Source of the DNA: Cristatella mucedo
Taxonomy: Eukaryota > Bryozoa > Phylactolaemata > Cristatellidae
NCBI GenBank assembly: GCA_009760855.2
Contig: WPIO01000012.1
Location: 3,357,501 to 3,421,500 of the forward strand
Length of the DNA: 64,000 nucleotides
Direction: 5' to 3'
How positions within the stretch are numbered: position 1 is the stretch's first letter; the number at the start of each line of letters is the position of its first letter. A program made the position numbers and the translations under genes. The notes under the pieces are model-generated. The model did no database searches, was not told the DNA's origin, and saw nothing but the letters and a program-made list of their open reading frames with translations. Shown here one piece after another: positions 10,285 through 22,426 of the stretch.

Positions 10285-11777
10285 TGCTAGTAAGTTGAAG
10301 TCTGGCTTTAAAGCTAATCACTCGACAGAGTCAGCATTGCTTAGGGTATACGACGACCTACTTAGGAATTCAGACATGGGTTGAGTGTCTCCGCTTGTTT
10401 TGCTCGATCTTTCGACAACTTTTGACACCATCGATCACAAAGTTCTTCTAGAGCGCCTCTCATCTCGCCTGGGCATCACTGGCACTGCTCTCCAATGGAT
10501 CAGATCCTATCTTATTGGGAGACTTCAGAGTAATGACGTGAATGGACAAAGATCATCCGAGGTACCTCTGAAATATGGGGTACCTCTAAGGCTCCGTGCT
10601 AGGTCCGGTTCTTTTCACGGTTTATACTCTGCCTCTTGCTGATGAGATTGGCAAGCACAATCTAGGCTTTCACTTCTATGCGGATGACACTCAGTTGTAC
10701 TTTTGCTTTTATTCCTCCCAGCCTTCGAGCACCTCGAATTCTCTCAACTCACTTGCTGCAAGTATTGACGACATCCGCACATGCATGGCAGCAAATTTTC
10801 TCAAACTAAACGATGATAAAACTAACTTACTAGTTATGGGCAAACCCAGTGTGATTTAGAAATGGGAAATTCTGACGCTCAAAATTGGCTCTGCCAGCAT
10901 ATCTCCTGTTGAATCAGCTCGAAATCTGGGTGTCATGTTCCAAAGTGAACTCTCGTTAGACGACCACATCAGCTCCACAGTCAAATCTGCCTACTTTCAG
11001 ATACATAACATTGCTGAAATTCGGGCTTGTTTAGATAAGGACACCACTTCTTAGTTGGTCCATTCATTCGTGACATCCCGTCTCGACTTCTGCAACCCAC
11101 TGCTTACTGGCCTACCGGCATGTGCTATCAGGTGATTGCATCCGGTGCAAAACTCCGCAGCTATGCTTGTCTGTCGTGAGCTTCGCAGTTGCCACATCAC
11201 ACCACTTCTCAATGACCTGCACTGGCTACCTGTCAAGCAATGGATTGACTTCAAGGTTTTGTCGCTCACTTTTAGGTCACTTCATTCTTTGGCTCCAGCC
11301 TATCTCTCATATCTACTCCCACACCAGGCTAAGCATCGCACCACTCGCTTTTCTGAATCCAACAGCTCATACAAACCTCAAATCCTTTGGAGACCGTGCA
11401 TTTAGTTCGTATGCTCGCTCCCAAAGCATGGAACTCCCTCCCGACTTGCGTCAGAACATCCGCTGATTTGACCACATTTAAAAGAACTTAAAAACACCTA
11501 TTTAGGACAGCATTTAGTGGGTCCCTGTGACTCGTCCTTCTCGTGCTTATGCGTGCTGACACTGTGCATGCTGCCACTAACCCCATTTGCATGCTGACCC
11601 TGTGCATGTCACCCCTAACCATGTTATTCGTGTTGTGTATCAAGCATGATATTACTCACCATTCAATTGCATTTACCTTTGCAGCAAATTTAAAGCATCT
11701 AGAAAGAGACTGAGTTCTCTGAGGGCGCTTGATCAAGTGCATTATTATTATTATTTTTATTATCATTATTGTATGAC
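10285..11777 (+). mobile_element. LINE A copy A1 (5'-truncated, decayed)
   Basis: A reverse transcriptase of the CR1/L2-like group, starting within the fingers region. Visible motifs are LLDLSTTFDTIDH (catalytic Asp, motif A), a mutated motif B with a frame change near 10590, and [11 protein letters not shown] (motif C). Stops and frameshifts at about 10381, 10590, 10857, 11052 and 11135 kill it. The 3' UTR and tail (ctgagggcgct, then ATT repeats) are present. Roughly 10% different by eye from copies A2 and A5, so it is an older insertion. It lies inside the lectin gene intron in the opposite orientation. Confidence 0.85.
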
Positions 11778-13933
11778 TTGTGCCTTGAAGCATGAAGCTC
11801 AACAAAGCTTGAATAAGATCGAGCCTGCTAGAGATTTTTCCTACGATGGATAAATAAATACGCTAGCTCTGTGAGATGCTAGAGCTTGCTTTACCTAAAC
11901 TGAAACTTTATGAATCAGAATGTTCTGATAATAATAGCGAAAACGTTTTTGTGAGCATCCTGTATACGCATGAAGATCACCCACCATACTGAATAGGAGT
12001 GGCATTCACTGCGTTCTGGCCTGAATTTAAGGGCGAAGCCGTAAGTTTCAGTAAGCGTTCTATTGCTGGCAAGAGAGAGAGCAAGAAAGGCAAACTTAAT
12101 TCTAAAAAATTGTCCTTGGATCAAATGGTAGTGCAATCATGTAAGTGCAGCTTCAAGAGTAGGTTGAAATTCAGCAGTAATCGTTTGAAGCTACGTTTTT
12201 TTATTTGTGCACAATTGTATGCACTGATATCAAACAAACATACAACGTTAGTAGCGATGAGGAAAGTCACGTAAACACGTTAATTAATAGATAGCTAATT
12301 CAAGACCTAATTTCTACAGAGGCAGTGAAGTATTAGTGACTTTCAGCAGTAGCGAAGAATTACATGCTGCATGACTCGAACACGCGTCGTGAAATACAGC
12401 AAATGAGCTTTGCTTAGAGCCAGTGGCTGTTAGACCAGTACATACCCGTGGTCGCAGCGTATGACCACTGCCCTCCTCGGCAGTACTCTATGCATTGATA
12501 AGCACTCATCAATGGGCTGGTTATGGTTCCATTTGCTGCATTTCGAGCTAGCCTGTCTACGTAGCATCCTCGGTAGCCTTAAAAGAAAACCAATCAGACA
12601 TAGTTATAAGTCTATATGCAAGTCATTCGGATGCTACAGTTGGCGTTTGGCGTGTGACTGTCAAGAGCGTAGCCGGGATTGCGGAATGGGGCAAAGCCTT
12701 GAACTTGGGGGTGTGAGGCCAGCTCAAAGAGATTACCAATAAAATTAGCATTACAAAAGATACCTAGTCTGAGTAAAAATTGCTATTTTAGCTCATAGGT
12801 TTACAAATATTTCTCCTTTAGCCATCCATTAAACTCTTAACAATATTTGGAAAGTATATAGCTGCGTGCCAGAGGTGCCCCACTCGCATCCTCATTCAAC
12901 ACTCTAAAAAAATATTCCTACCTCTATTTTGAGAGCCTGAGGAATATCACCGTAGGCAGGACTCTTTGAACCAGCTGAAAATGGCCTATTTTGCTTGGTA
13001 ATCTCAACTGAATGTGCAATCCAGGGCTGCTCTAGCAGTCTTTATACGTTCACATAAAAACAGGTGGTTGCCTCTCTATGGGAGATACCTCGAATCTGCA
13101 AAGCGGACACGCTTGTAGAACCGCCATGTAAATATTTTATATTTACAAAGTATATTTAACAAATCCTTAGGGCTGTTAGACCCTGAAACATGTGGTAAAT
13201 CGGTCAGGTAACGGCATTGTGCGAAATTATGTTCGGCTCGCGAATTATGAGCATTAGAAACCAGACTTTCGGAGCCAGGAACATAGACTATGATTTAGAC
13301 CCTAAAAACTGAATATCTGCGATAGAAGTCAGTCAGTTTACTTTCAACTGCGAGCTAATGAGTTTTTATAATATGGCTGGTGCTCTAAAGTTGTAGCCAA
13401 TATGGCCATCGGTTATAAATCTTCACTTCAATAACCTGATTTTTTTAGATAGGTACGGGTGCTCCTAATTGCTGTCTTGCTCCTCTACTGTCGGCGCACC
13501 TGTGGGGTTGACGACGGAAGGTCTAACAAGTGAGGTGCTAACTGTCGAGCACGTACCAAAAGCAAACAGCGACACAAACCTCCTCACAGAATATTTTTAT
13601 AATAGGGTCGAGACTTAGCAAACGTTGCCGCGAACAGCAGTCGCGGGCTCGTGCGAACTCGTGCGAAGCGAGTGTGCATGAGAGGCGAAGATGGTGTCCG
13701 CTCAGGTCCACAAACCGAAGAAGAGAGTCGACTGGAGCGCCGATAGGGTCACTTGACTATTGTGGCCATTCACAAACCAATCCACCCAGTCAGCGGATAC
13801 GGCCAGGCTTTAGGGAGTCACGTGTTCTCAGCGAGTCATGTTATTCAGGAGCTATTCATCAAAATTGCTGCCAAGCGTGCTGGACCGATTGGACCAATAA
13901 TAAATTGAAACTGCGTCTAATTTATTTTTGCAG
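11778..13933. other. Intronic sequence without a recognised gene
   Basis: Open frames at 11999-12274, 12461-12742 and 13674-14021 show no domain I recognise. A GC-rich spot at about 13610-13760 (cgcgggctcgtgcgaactcg) contains an in-frame ATG followed by a basic stretch (MVSAQVHKPKKR) that soon meets a stop. No repeat was identified. Confidence 0.35.
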
Positions 13934-14004
13934 ACCATGGTTCAGCAGATTTCTTCGCATTGGATTTCGGGCGCTCCTTAGAGAATCTTCCCTTGAGTTT
14001 CAAG
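13934..14004 (+). CDS. Candidate plus-strand exon, unidentified
   Basis: A very good acceptor (cgtctaatttatttttgcag) and an AAG|GTAAAC donor enclose 71 nt that are open in phase 1 to phase 0, reading HGSADFFALDFGR then SLENLPLSFK. No partner exon was found, although a short ORF beginning MVSAQVHKPKKR lies 240 bp upstream. I cannot assign a family, and chance is a real alternative. Confidence 0.2.
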
Positions 14005-15741
14005 GTAAACCTTTCAGGTAGAGGTCTGTTTTAGAGATGAGACAATGCTATTTTACAGCAGAAATGGTGCGATAGAAGCAATAAAATAGGATTCTCGTAC
14101 CCAATAGATAAAGCCGGCTCTTGCAATAGCATGCTCACAGATGGAAAGAATCGAAATCATAGAGTAGTGAATCGAAATGGTAGCAAACTAACTCAGCCAT
14201 TGTATGACAGGTGCTCGAGATTATCAGCAGTGCTTTGAGCTGAATTCATTCGGAATCGCAAATATCATATCACTTAGCCCTGATTTGAGACTATTTGAAT
14301 TTATGGTCAGTCAGTTGTAAGGCAAGCCCGTTTGTGCAAACAGGTTTGACCCTCTTGAGCTTTTTAATATGCAGCTACATGTCAAGGGTATCCACTAGCT
14401 TTTAAGATAAGGCCTCTTGAGTGCTTGGTGGTTTTCTGTCGTCGGAATACCTGTATTGGTGCATTGGTGCTGTATCTACCATTCGCTAGCCGTACTTTGA
14501 GGCGTAAATTAGATGAGTATTCAACAAGTGCTTTGCAAAGGACTAGCACCATCACACGCCTTAAGTTCTAGAACCGGTAAACCACTTTCATCACCAAGTT
14601 AATTTTCACTAGTATACGAAAAATTTTAATATGTAAAAAAGGTTTACCCACAGTGGCTGAGATATGCATGTGCTGAAAGGGAAAATTCCTTTATAAATTT
14701 GGCCTCGTGAGGCTTATTCCTACTATTACTTAGTTTAAGTGTGCTCACCGACCGTAAATAACCATTTCTTCCTTCGCTAACCTAGTCCATGCATCCCTTA
14801 CAACCGCGGTTACCACTAGGTTAGGGAGGAATCCGTGCCTTCAAGAAATCCGCTGTCGTCATTTATTTTCCCCTAGTGTGGATTTTCCACTCAGAGCTTG
14901 GCATTGAGCTTTTTGGCTGACCTCAAGCAATTTTGAAAGATTTACTGTGGACAAAATTTTACAGACATGTCCAAAAGTTACTTGATTTGGTTGAATACCA
15001 ATAGTACGACACCTAACAAACACGGAAAACACAAGTTCAAGGACCATTTTAAACCACTGGTTAAACCAAGTACTACTTATTGATCAAACTAGTTAATTAA
15101 AAAATCAGTCGATAATTTCAAAGCTCATACAACTATTAAATCTTCATCGTATTGTGCTAACATATGGCTGATAATTTGTAATGGATTTATTTTACTTGTG
15201 AGCACACAGATCAATATGTAGTTGGCATTCAATTCTCTGCGAGTAATCCCCGATTTCTTCTGAACACGTGCATGCATAGGTTGGGCACCAATTCTTCGCG
15301 AGTGTTCTGCAAGCTGCAATGACCACTCAGTAAACGATTTAAGTCTAGATTAGAGGAGCACAGTGGATAGAAGTAGCCGTCGGAGAACTAGTCCTCTCAC
15401 AGAGCGGCAGCTGTCGGTTGCCAGCTAAGTTATGGGCTGTGCTTTTTAAATCTGCCTGGATGAGACCAACGCATCGATCCATGAGCGATGCACACACCTG
15501 GATTGTCAGTATTTATAATTCCTATCGCGTGGCGATCCGACGCAAGCCACAACTGCCGTGTTGCCCTGAAAATATTACTGCAGTAGGAGTCTCGTGAGCC
15601 GGAACCTCAGTCTCGCCGCTACTGAGCAGGTTTATAGCTACAGGCAGCTTTGAGGAGGAACATTTGTATGAGTGTTACTGTCGCTCGTGACGTTCCGCAC
15701 CCGTTCGCAAAATGGTCGTGTCGAAGGATTTTTTTACTTAC
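14005..15741. other. Intronic sequence without a recognised gene
   Basis: AT-rich, with only short open frames on either strand (14859-15047, 15125-15319), none resembling a protein family. I recognise no repeats here. Confidence 0.35.
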
Positions 15742-15966
15742 CTTGACTACTCTCGCATAGGTACGATGCCGAGTTTTGGACGCTTACACTCGCAAAGCTG
15801 ATCGACGTGGTTGTCACCGTTACAGTAAGAGCTGTATAGGGTGAGAGGACGAAGCCCCATGCATAGCTGGCTGTCAAGCTCGCAGTGTAGCCTATGGAAG
15901 ATGCCATGTTGATGTAACTTCCATCCTCCGCCCAATAGCGACGGCTCTGCTTATAATCCCAAGTGC
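15742..15966 (-). CDS. C-type lectin domain, copy 2, second half
   Basis: A 225-nt exon, phase 1 to phase 1, between acceptor gatcgtttcgacag and a consensus CAAG|GTAAGT donor. Joined in phase after 18013-18222 it continues FWTG as TWDYKQSRRYWAEDG and later NSASYLCESSQ. W-(A/E)-DG and the final Y-(L/I)-C are hallmark positions of the C-terminal half of C-type lectin domains. The two inner cysteines of the family (C2 and C3) are both absent here but present in copy 1, consistent with loss of a whole disulfide rather than decay. No EPN/QPD or WND calcium-site motif is visible. Confidence 0.7.
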
Positions 15967-16939
15967 CTGTCGAAACGATCACCGACAGACGATTCGAGAC
16001 AATTCAACAATAATGGCAGTCGAAGTTAACGCAGGCGTGCAGTGCATCAAATTGAAGCGACTCGGCTAAGACCACAGTTTTCACATAATTCGCGAGCCAT
16101 CAGAAACAATGATAGGTGCTCTCCAAACGCTGAGGCCTTTGGGTTTTAGATCCGGTAATGGTCGGCTCAAATCTAACTGCATTACAAACAATAAGAAAGG
16201 CAAAAATGGACCAGGTTTTACAGCCCTAAGTATTTCAAAGGAGTTTCCAACCTTTGAAAAAGAGGAAGATTGTACGTACTCTTCTTTGAGAGGTAGCAGC
16301 ACGATCTCCGGAACCACAAACGATAGGCAAACCGACTTACCCCTTTCGTTCAATAGCTCTTTTAAATGCCTGTGCGCATACATTAAAATTGAGCAACGCA
16401 TCAATTAGTCACTTTTAAAGTATTAAGTTCGCACTCTGTGTAAACCTAACGTGTTTACCACGCAAATCAAACATGCTTCTTTCACAGCATTGTTTAAGTG
16501 CCTATAAAGATATTGAGCTCTCTTAGGGCGCCATATAAATGTATAATTATTACTATTAAATATATTTCGTAATAATTTTATCAAACGTACGACTGTGCCT
16601 CAAAAGGGTACAGCAAGTAACTTAAATTAGTTAGGCACAGTAATAATCGTTGGTGCAGCGCTGACAGATCGAATATTTTTGATTGACTAGTCTGTTTTCA
16701 TATGCAATTCTAGCACACACTTGCAAGTAGCGGTAAAACCAGTAATTCATTAAAGAGACTGAAGCCTGCAGTTTAATAGCTCCCTATTTGGGCTTCAGCT
16801 GGTTTCATGATGAATGATACTCTAATCTTCTAGCCCCAACCACTTCTGGTTCGTTCCCAAATGGAATATGATCTGGAATTCTCTTTGTAGTGAGGCAAAG
16901 TAATCCATTTGATGTCTATTAGGCGTCCCTAAAAGTGAT

Positions 16940-17105
16940 AATGACCGTGTGCATGTGACCCCTAACCATGTTATTCATGTTTTTTATTAAATCATGATAC
17001 CACTCACCAATCAATAGTGTTTCCTTTGCAGGAAATGTTAAGCGACTAAAAAGAGACTGAGTTCTCTGAGGGCGCTTTATTAAAATTATTATCATCACTT
17101 TAATA
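16940..17105 (+). repeat. LINE A 3' UTR fragment
   Basis: Matches the family 3' UTR (gtgcatgt-acccctaaccat), the ttaagcg-cta-a-agagactgagttctctgagggcgctttat tail and a terminal ATT-type run. Confidence 0.75.
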
Positions 17106-17278
17106 TTAATCATAATAACGATACCAGGAATTAGGCCTTTCTATGGAGATTCTCAAAGGGAACAAAATCTCTTTCGCAGCATTTAGTAAGCTGAATAAGC
17201 TCAGGATAAGCAGACAAGAACACACCAATTAGGCGCAGTAAATCTTTATGTTGATTCGGTGCTTGATAGGGAGCCTGT

Positions 17279-17730
17279 GTATGTAATGTATCTCTGTCTG
17301 TAACTCCACAAAGTCATAAAGACTATGTGGGTGTTACGCAGGAGAGTTTCGTAGAGCTCACTCACAGCCTAAGCGGATTTTGGTATGCATTCGGGAGCCA
17401 ACAGACTACATCTCACGCAACAAAGAGAAAGTGGGAAGGATAGCTGAGTCAGGAGAGAAGTTAGGATGCGATGCATGGAAGCAGCAGCCCATAACGTGTG
17501 GAAAGGATGTGCCGTTGTCGGCAGTAGGAGATTAGTTGTCGTTGCGTAAGAATTTTGGAAGTGAGCTCGACAGTCTAGGACCTGCAGAGCTAACGCGAAT
17601 GTCGCCAACGGTCTTTAAGCGCAGGAATGGAACAGCTAATCTATTGTCCGTACAGGACCTGAGGGCATAAGGAGGCTGAAAGAGGTGCACCAATTCAGCT
17701 AAGTATGGTGGGGCCCAGCCGTGGCGGGGG
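17279..17730 (-). mobile_element. LINE B 3' fragment
   Basis: The reverse complement reads the C-terminal end of the LINE B ORF2 (PPYLAELVHLFQPP, ALRSC-DNRLAVPFL-LKTVGD) followed by the 3' UTR and tail also seen at 36840-37290. Stops and frameshifts are present. 5'-truncated, as usual for LINEs. Confidence 0.8.
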
Positions 17731-18012
17731 TTGCAAGAACGTTTGGAAATGCTATAGTTCGGGCAGTTCAAAGTTCACGACACTCATCCCTAGCTGCAGA
17801 GTTTCGCACCAATTGTAAGCTCTTAATGGCACAGTTGAGAGATCATACTCACTTTCTCGTGCAAGACACTGTCGTACTTACACGTGAGCACGCTGACGCG
17901 CGTTTCGCACCGACGGGTGAATGCGCGATGCTGTTTGCTCAAGCCGCATTCGAAGAGCAATTTCGATACCACAGGGAAACATTTTGGCGAGCGCATCGTG
18001 TTCGGCTCTTAC

Positions 18013-18222
18013 CCGTCCAAAACGTGGCAGCAGAAGTCGTCAGCGACGAGTACATGAGCATGAGTGCCGCTCTCTCCTGCGCCGTGTTGACCACGACCGA
18101 GAATGAGCCGAGCGCGGCACAGTAGTACATGGCAGACTCGTACGTGCCCACCGTGGATGCCTTGAAAAAGTAGCAGCTGCCCGAAATGCCAAACCACTGG
18201 TAGGATGGGCACGCTGTGTCGT
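18013..18222 (-). CDS. C-type lectin domain, copy 2, first half
   Basis: A 210-nt exon, phase 1 to phase 1, acceptor cttccgttcag and donor ACGG|GTAAGA. It reads ACPSYQWFGISGSCYFF, YESAMYYCAALGSFSVVVNT, AQERAALMLMYSS and AATFWTG. The order C-P...C-Y-F...A--YC---G-----(V/I)-(N/S)---E is the N-terminal half of C-type lectin domains. It sits downstream of the WSC and truncated fibrinogen-N exons of the first cassette, so it either continues one long protein or begins a second gene. No convincing signal-peptide exon was found between 18222 and 19000. An in-frame stop 10-12 codons upstream shows splicing is required. Confidence 0.75.
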
Positions 18223-18456
18223 CTGAACGGAAGGGCGAAGTTGTGAACTACATGAACAGACAGCGAGCCCAACAAGCGGCTTTGTAGGTGGCAGTGCCAT
18301 TCGCAGAGAGAGCTGCGGCAGAGACGCAGCTTCTGCGGCGGCAACGGCAACGCCACGCACAGCGACGGCCCGCATGGTCGACTAATGGATTGGCATAGGA
18401 CAGCAGACTCGTGGTGTTCGTGCGTCACAGTTCGCCCCGCGCCATTACGTTCTATT

Positions 18457-19071
18457 ATAGTGGTCCCTCGCAGCTTCGCGCTTCGACTTTCGTGGCTTCG
18501 CTACGCCGCGGTTTTCAAAATAAGTGTATATGCATCAAAAAGTTGATCGAGACAGTGAAAATGATACACCGTGCTCGTTTGTCTAAGTATACTATTCCCC
18601 CAGCATTACAATTAAAATTAAAATTACTGTATGTATGGAATGCGGAATAAGACGGCGACGCATTTGTTTAAGGTACTAACCACCTGATGACTCTCCTACT
18701 GAAGTCGTGCCTTCAGAGGAGCAGTAGCATTGCTCTTCTTTGCTGTGCTGTACATCTCTTCATCTTACTCGTTTCATAACCAAATGCACTATTGTTATAG
18801 CTTGGCGTTTGTGCATAAGAATTGCGTGTGTACATTCAATTGTACAATAATAAAACGACGCTTGTAACCTCTAATATGTCTTATTTTCTCTCATTTTGTC
18901 TATTATATTTGGTAATACGAGTGTAATGGTAACTAAAGGGGTGTTATTTCATGTCCAGGAGGGCTCTGATAATGTTAAAAACCTTATTTAGAGAGTCATT
19001 AACACGTCTTCTATGCTCTAACTACGGAAGTATTAGATTTATAAATAAAGAATCCTGCTTCGCGGAAATTC
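18457..19071 (+). mobile_element. Truncated pogo/Tigger-like DNA transposon
   Basis: The left end, tatagtggtccctcgcagc with cttcgactttcg and the following gcttcgct, matches the terminal repeat style of Tigger elements and lies beside a TA dinucleotide. The right part contains actaaaggggtgttatttca, gagggctctgataatgttaa and ttctatgctctaactacg, then cctgcttcgcggaaattc. These blocks are typical of the 3' end of Tigger-like elements. The final TIR half is missing: the sequence passes directly into the fibrinogen-N exon at 19072. No transposase ORF remains. Identification is from memory of family sequences and a library comparison would decide. Confidence 0.65.
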
Positions 19072-19146
19072 TGTAGTTGCTCTTGTAGTATATGCCGTTG
19101 TTGTAAAAGCTGCTGCACGACACTGCTGCCGCAGAAGTAACGAGAA
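19072..19146 (-). pseudogene. Fibrinogen-N-like exon (copy 1), truncated by transposon
   Basis: An excellent acceptor (ttttcctatcttcattgcag) in phase 1 opens an exon reading VLVTSAAAVSCSSFYNNG then IYYKSNYR, parallel to copy 2 at 6204-6320. After about 75 nt the sequence becomes the 3' region of the Tigger-like element, and the open frame continues only into transposon sequence. No phase-1 donor follows. Because neighbouring exons are all phase 1, skipping this exon would keep WSC copy 1 joined in frame to lectin copy 2. It is therefore probably a dead or skipped exon. Confidence 0.55.
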
Positions 19147-19929
19147 CTGCAATGAAGATAGGAAAAATCAGACTCAGAATTGGAATTAATTTGGAGTCTT
19201 TTATTTCGCACACAATGACCTGGGCAAACCGGGAGGCATAATGTTTCTTCGGTGGCAGAAATATTTCAGGCTCGATTATCACTGATGTGCGTTTAAGTGA
19301 CATGTCATACGCAGGTATGAGACCAAATTTGCCGCAGATTTGCAGCCGGAGCACGTAAATCACGCTTAATAGCACGTGAGAGATAAAAAACTGGTTTATG
19401 ACCAAAATACAAACACCCGAGATTGTCTGAGACCGTCATTGCAAAGCGAACAAGTTATACTTTCGCACACTGCTTTTTTTAACACTTTGTAGTCTTGGAG
19501 AATGTATTACTGTTGACTCCCAAAATAGTTGCTAATTAAGGATTCGCTTATTTAAAAGCCTAACTTATATAGTAGGTGGAAGATTCGTAGCGGCACCACT
19601 TCTTCTTGCAACGTGCGATGAAGAATAGCCCACAGCAGGACTTAAACCTACGACCTCGATTATGTGGTGCGACCATATTAACCCAACGTTACAACATTGG
19701 CTTCAAGACATTGCCATTCTTGACCTTTGCATAGGTAATAATTGACAATTATTCATTGTTGCTGATTGTGACCAGGCGTCGTTGTCGAATTCTAGCCATT
19801 GCAGGAAATGAAGTTGGCTAATAACTTGATTTGCTTGAAAGCTGCAAAGACACTTGATGGAAGGTGTGGATTTAACGGTCCTAGGTGGTTTAAAGTAAAG
19901 ATCCGTTGTTAGTCGCTGCACGTTTTTTA
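19147..19929. other. Intron between WSC copy 1 and the truncated exon (right part)
   Basis: A possible SINE-1 fragment in minus orientation lies at about 19605-19665 (agcccacagcaggac...acgacctcg). No gene was recognised. The ORF 19022-19405 is the truncated exon read back into its intron. Confidence 0.4.
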
Positions 19930-21295
19930 CTGCTTCTGCGCATGCTACTGATGTTACAGTTCTGGTCCTGTTAGATCTATCAGCTGCATTTGATACTACT
20001 AGTCGCGATACCGTACGCTAACGATTGAGAACAATTAACGGCCGGACAGACGACGCACGGTCGTCATAATATCGTATTTAACACAAGACATCAATTCCTT
20101 GTTTTGCAGTGGCGACTCTCACCCAGCCGATAAGTCACCTATGAAGTTCCTATAGGGCCGTCCTCATTCCTTTGCTGTTCTAAATTTATACCAAACCTCT
20201 GTTAAAAGAACATCTGGCCCACGGGATATATGATCCCTTCTACGCGGACGATTCGCAGCTGTATTCTGTCATTTAAACCGTAGGAATTCCAGTGCAGCGA
20301 CTGATATATTAAATTCTCACCTCCCCTAAATTTTATTCTGGCTTTTTGATAATTAAATTAAACGATTTTAAAACCAAGCATCTGCTCACAGGCCACCCTA
20401 AGCATACTAAAGCACCCTAAAGCACCCTTAGCTAGGAGACTTCGCTCACCTAATTGGTGACGCTACAGTGGGACCTTTATCGCGTGCTCGAAATTAAGGT
20501 GCTTTCTTTAATTAAACCTTAAAGTCCAAAGCTTAAAGAAATTAGCTTCATTAAGAAGACTGCTTCTACTGTTTGCCATCACGTTCGATCTCCAGCATTG
20601 GGGGCAGTCTACCCCGGTGGCTTGCTAAAGTCGAACCAACTCTCGGGTTCTGTCTAGACTCGATTACTGCAATCCAGTTTTGGCTGGGCACTAGAAAAAA
20701 GCCATTAAGCCTCGGCAGATCGTGGGGAATATGGCTGCAATGCTAGACAACGAATCCCACCAGTTCAGCCATGCTTCTCCTTTGCAGAATGAGCTACGAT
20801 GGCTTCGGTTGATCGACGTATTCGAAGAGGAGTTCTTACTGTCACCCACGTGGCTCACATTGGTTTCGCTTCTTTATACCTAGCTGAAACGATGCACCAG
20901 TTTCAGCCTCCTCATAACCTTAGGTCTCCTACGGAAATTAATTAGCTGGTCCATTCCCTACGCTTTAAAGTCGTGGCGATTAAAGCTTTTGCTCGGCTGT
21001 TCCAAGACTATGGAACTCATTTCCACGATTCTCCCGCAATGCCATCTAATCCCCTGCTGCCGACTACGAGGCATCCTTTCAAGCCGTCACGAGCTGCTAC
21101 TGCAATGCTAGCTACTTCCTCAACTAACCTCCTCACTCAGTTGTGCTTCTTACTTTGAGTTTTTTTCGCGAAATAAAGTCATTTGGCTACCTTACCAGGA
21201 CCGACCGCCGGTACGGCCTATGAGTGCGCAACAGAAAACTCTCCTGCGTCCACCGTCTTAATCCTTGTGACTTCGTTCGTTGAAATACCGGCGGG
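19930..21295 (+). mobile_element. LINE B copy, heavily decayed
   Basis: Starts at the RT region, where LLDLSAAFDT (motif A) is readable. Further LINE B blocks follow, including a frameshifted C-terminal region (PRSS-LCQLYLAETM-type reading near 20870-21110) and the gagtgcgc-a-cagaaaactctcctgcg tail. Multiple stops and indels. The 5' end is truncated. Confidence 0.75.
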
Positions 21296-21807
21296 AATAA
21301 ATCACGTCGCACTATGCTCACCAAACTTCAGGGCCGCAAGTTTCATCCTCAGCAATTGATTCAGCAATGCTGACGGCTCCGCCTACTTGAACGGATACCA
21401 TACAGTAAATGGAGCCGAAATTCCTCCCCCCCTGCCGCCTTTCTGCTCAGCAGCACGGGTCCGCCGCCCTGGCTTTCTGCTGCTCTCATGAGGTGACCGT
21501 ACGAATAATCTTTGGGGTAGTCGTACAAGAATTGTGAGAAATGCCCATGGATAGAGATGGCGACTCTCCTACCCTTAATGCTGCCACTTGACTGGTCATT
21601 TGCATTCACGTTTTGTCTAAAATACTGCAGTACCTTGTCATCTTGTACTAGCTACTTCTAACAAGAAAAATGCTGTTTTTGCTGTCATTTGGGAAGCTGA
21701 GTCATAATTATTATTTATACACTAATCGTTGTATATCGCCGTTGCTATAATGTGTTATAAGCGTAATATAATATACGTAGCTGAAACCTGCGATTGCTAT
21801 CATACGC
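21296..21807. other. Unassigned intronic sequence
   Basis: An ORF at 21361-21609 on the minus strand has no recognisable domain. Nothing else was seen. Confidence 0.3.
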
Positions 21808-21918
21808 TTTACCGAAAGCCGCTTAGGCTGTGAGTGCGCTATACAAAAATCTCCTGTGTAACACCCACATGGTCTTTATGACTTTGTGGAGTTACAGACG
21901 GACATACGTTACATACGC
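21808..21918 (+). repeat. LINE B solo 3' tail
   Basis: The segment accgaaagccgcttaggctg through ggagttacagacgg matches 37185-37275 nearly base for base. Confidence 0.8.
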
Positions 21919-22426
21919 TATCTACAAAATATTCTCCACGTAAAATTCCAGTTGCTGTATTTGCTTCCGATCATCGCCAAGTATTGTCTTTCCAAAGCCT
22001 TACGAAATTTTATTTAAAGAAATTTGAGGTTCTTGTAAATTTCAGATAGCGTGCTAAGTAAGTGCCTTTTCGAGTTACCTTTTCGCATGACGTTTACATA
22101 TTCTCCATAAGGTAGCCGTAAGTTCTTTGACATTTATCAATTCTGCTGTCGCCTAAAGTGATTTATAAATTTAGAATATTTACCTACAAAACGGTATCAT
22201 AAAGCAAAAAACATTCCATTAGGATTCTTTAAGTGCAGTGTGAGCTTCAGATATCTTTGATTTTTTGCCGGAAAATTATATATTTCCCGTAACGTAGTCA
22301 ATTTTGCTGTCATTTGAACTCTCACCAGTATTGAATGCCTGAGACATAAACTCAGTGTTATAGCACTTAATGAGATTATATAACCGTAACTTAGCTCATA
22401 TGATCAAAAAAGTAATAAATACGTAC

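Larger units (their letters stand above)
15967..18012. other. 2-kb intron within C-type lectin copy 2
   Basis: Contains a two-way open stretch (16081-16408) with no recognisable product, a SINE/LINE A-type tail (about 16495-16560), a LINE A 3' fragment (16940-17105) and a minus-strand LINE B 3' fragment (17279-17730). Confidence 0.45.

Noticed and set aside
13674-14021. 115-codon plus-strand ORF in a GC-rich spot
   Set aside because: No family resemblance. A different frame across its 3' part has the better splice-site support, listed separately as 13934-14004.
16081-16408. About 100-codon ORFs open on both strands at the same place
   Set aside because: No domain, no splice-site support and no coding-like composition on either strand. 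It lies within an intron of the lectin gene.
19022-19405. 127-aa minus-strand ORF with an apparent transmembrane segment
   Set aside because: Its middle is the polypyrimidine tract before the truncated fibrinogen-N exon and its end is transposon sequence. The hydrophobic run is intron.
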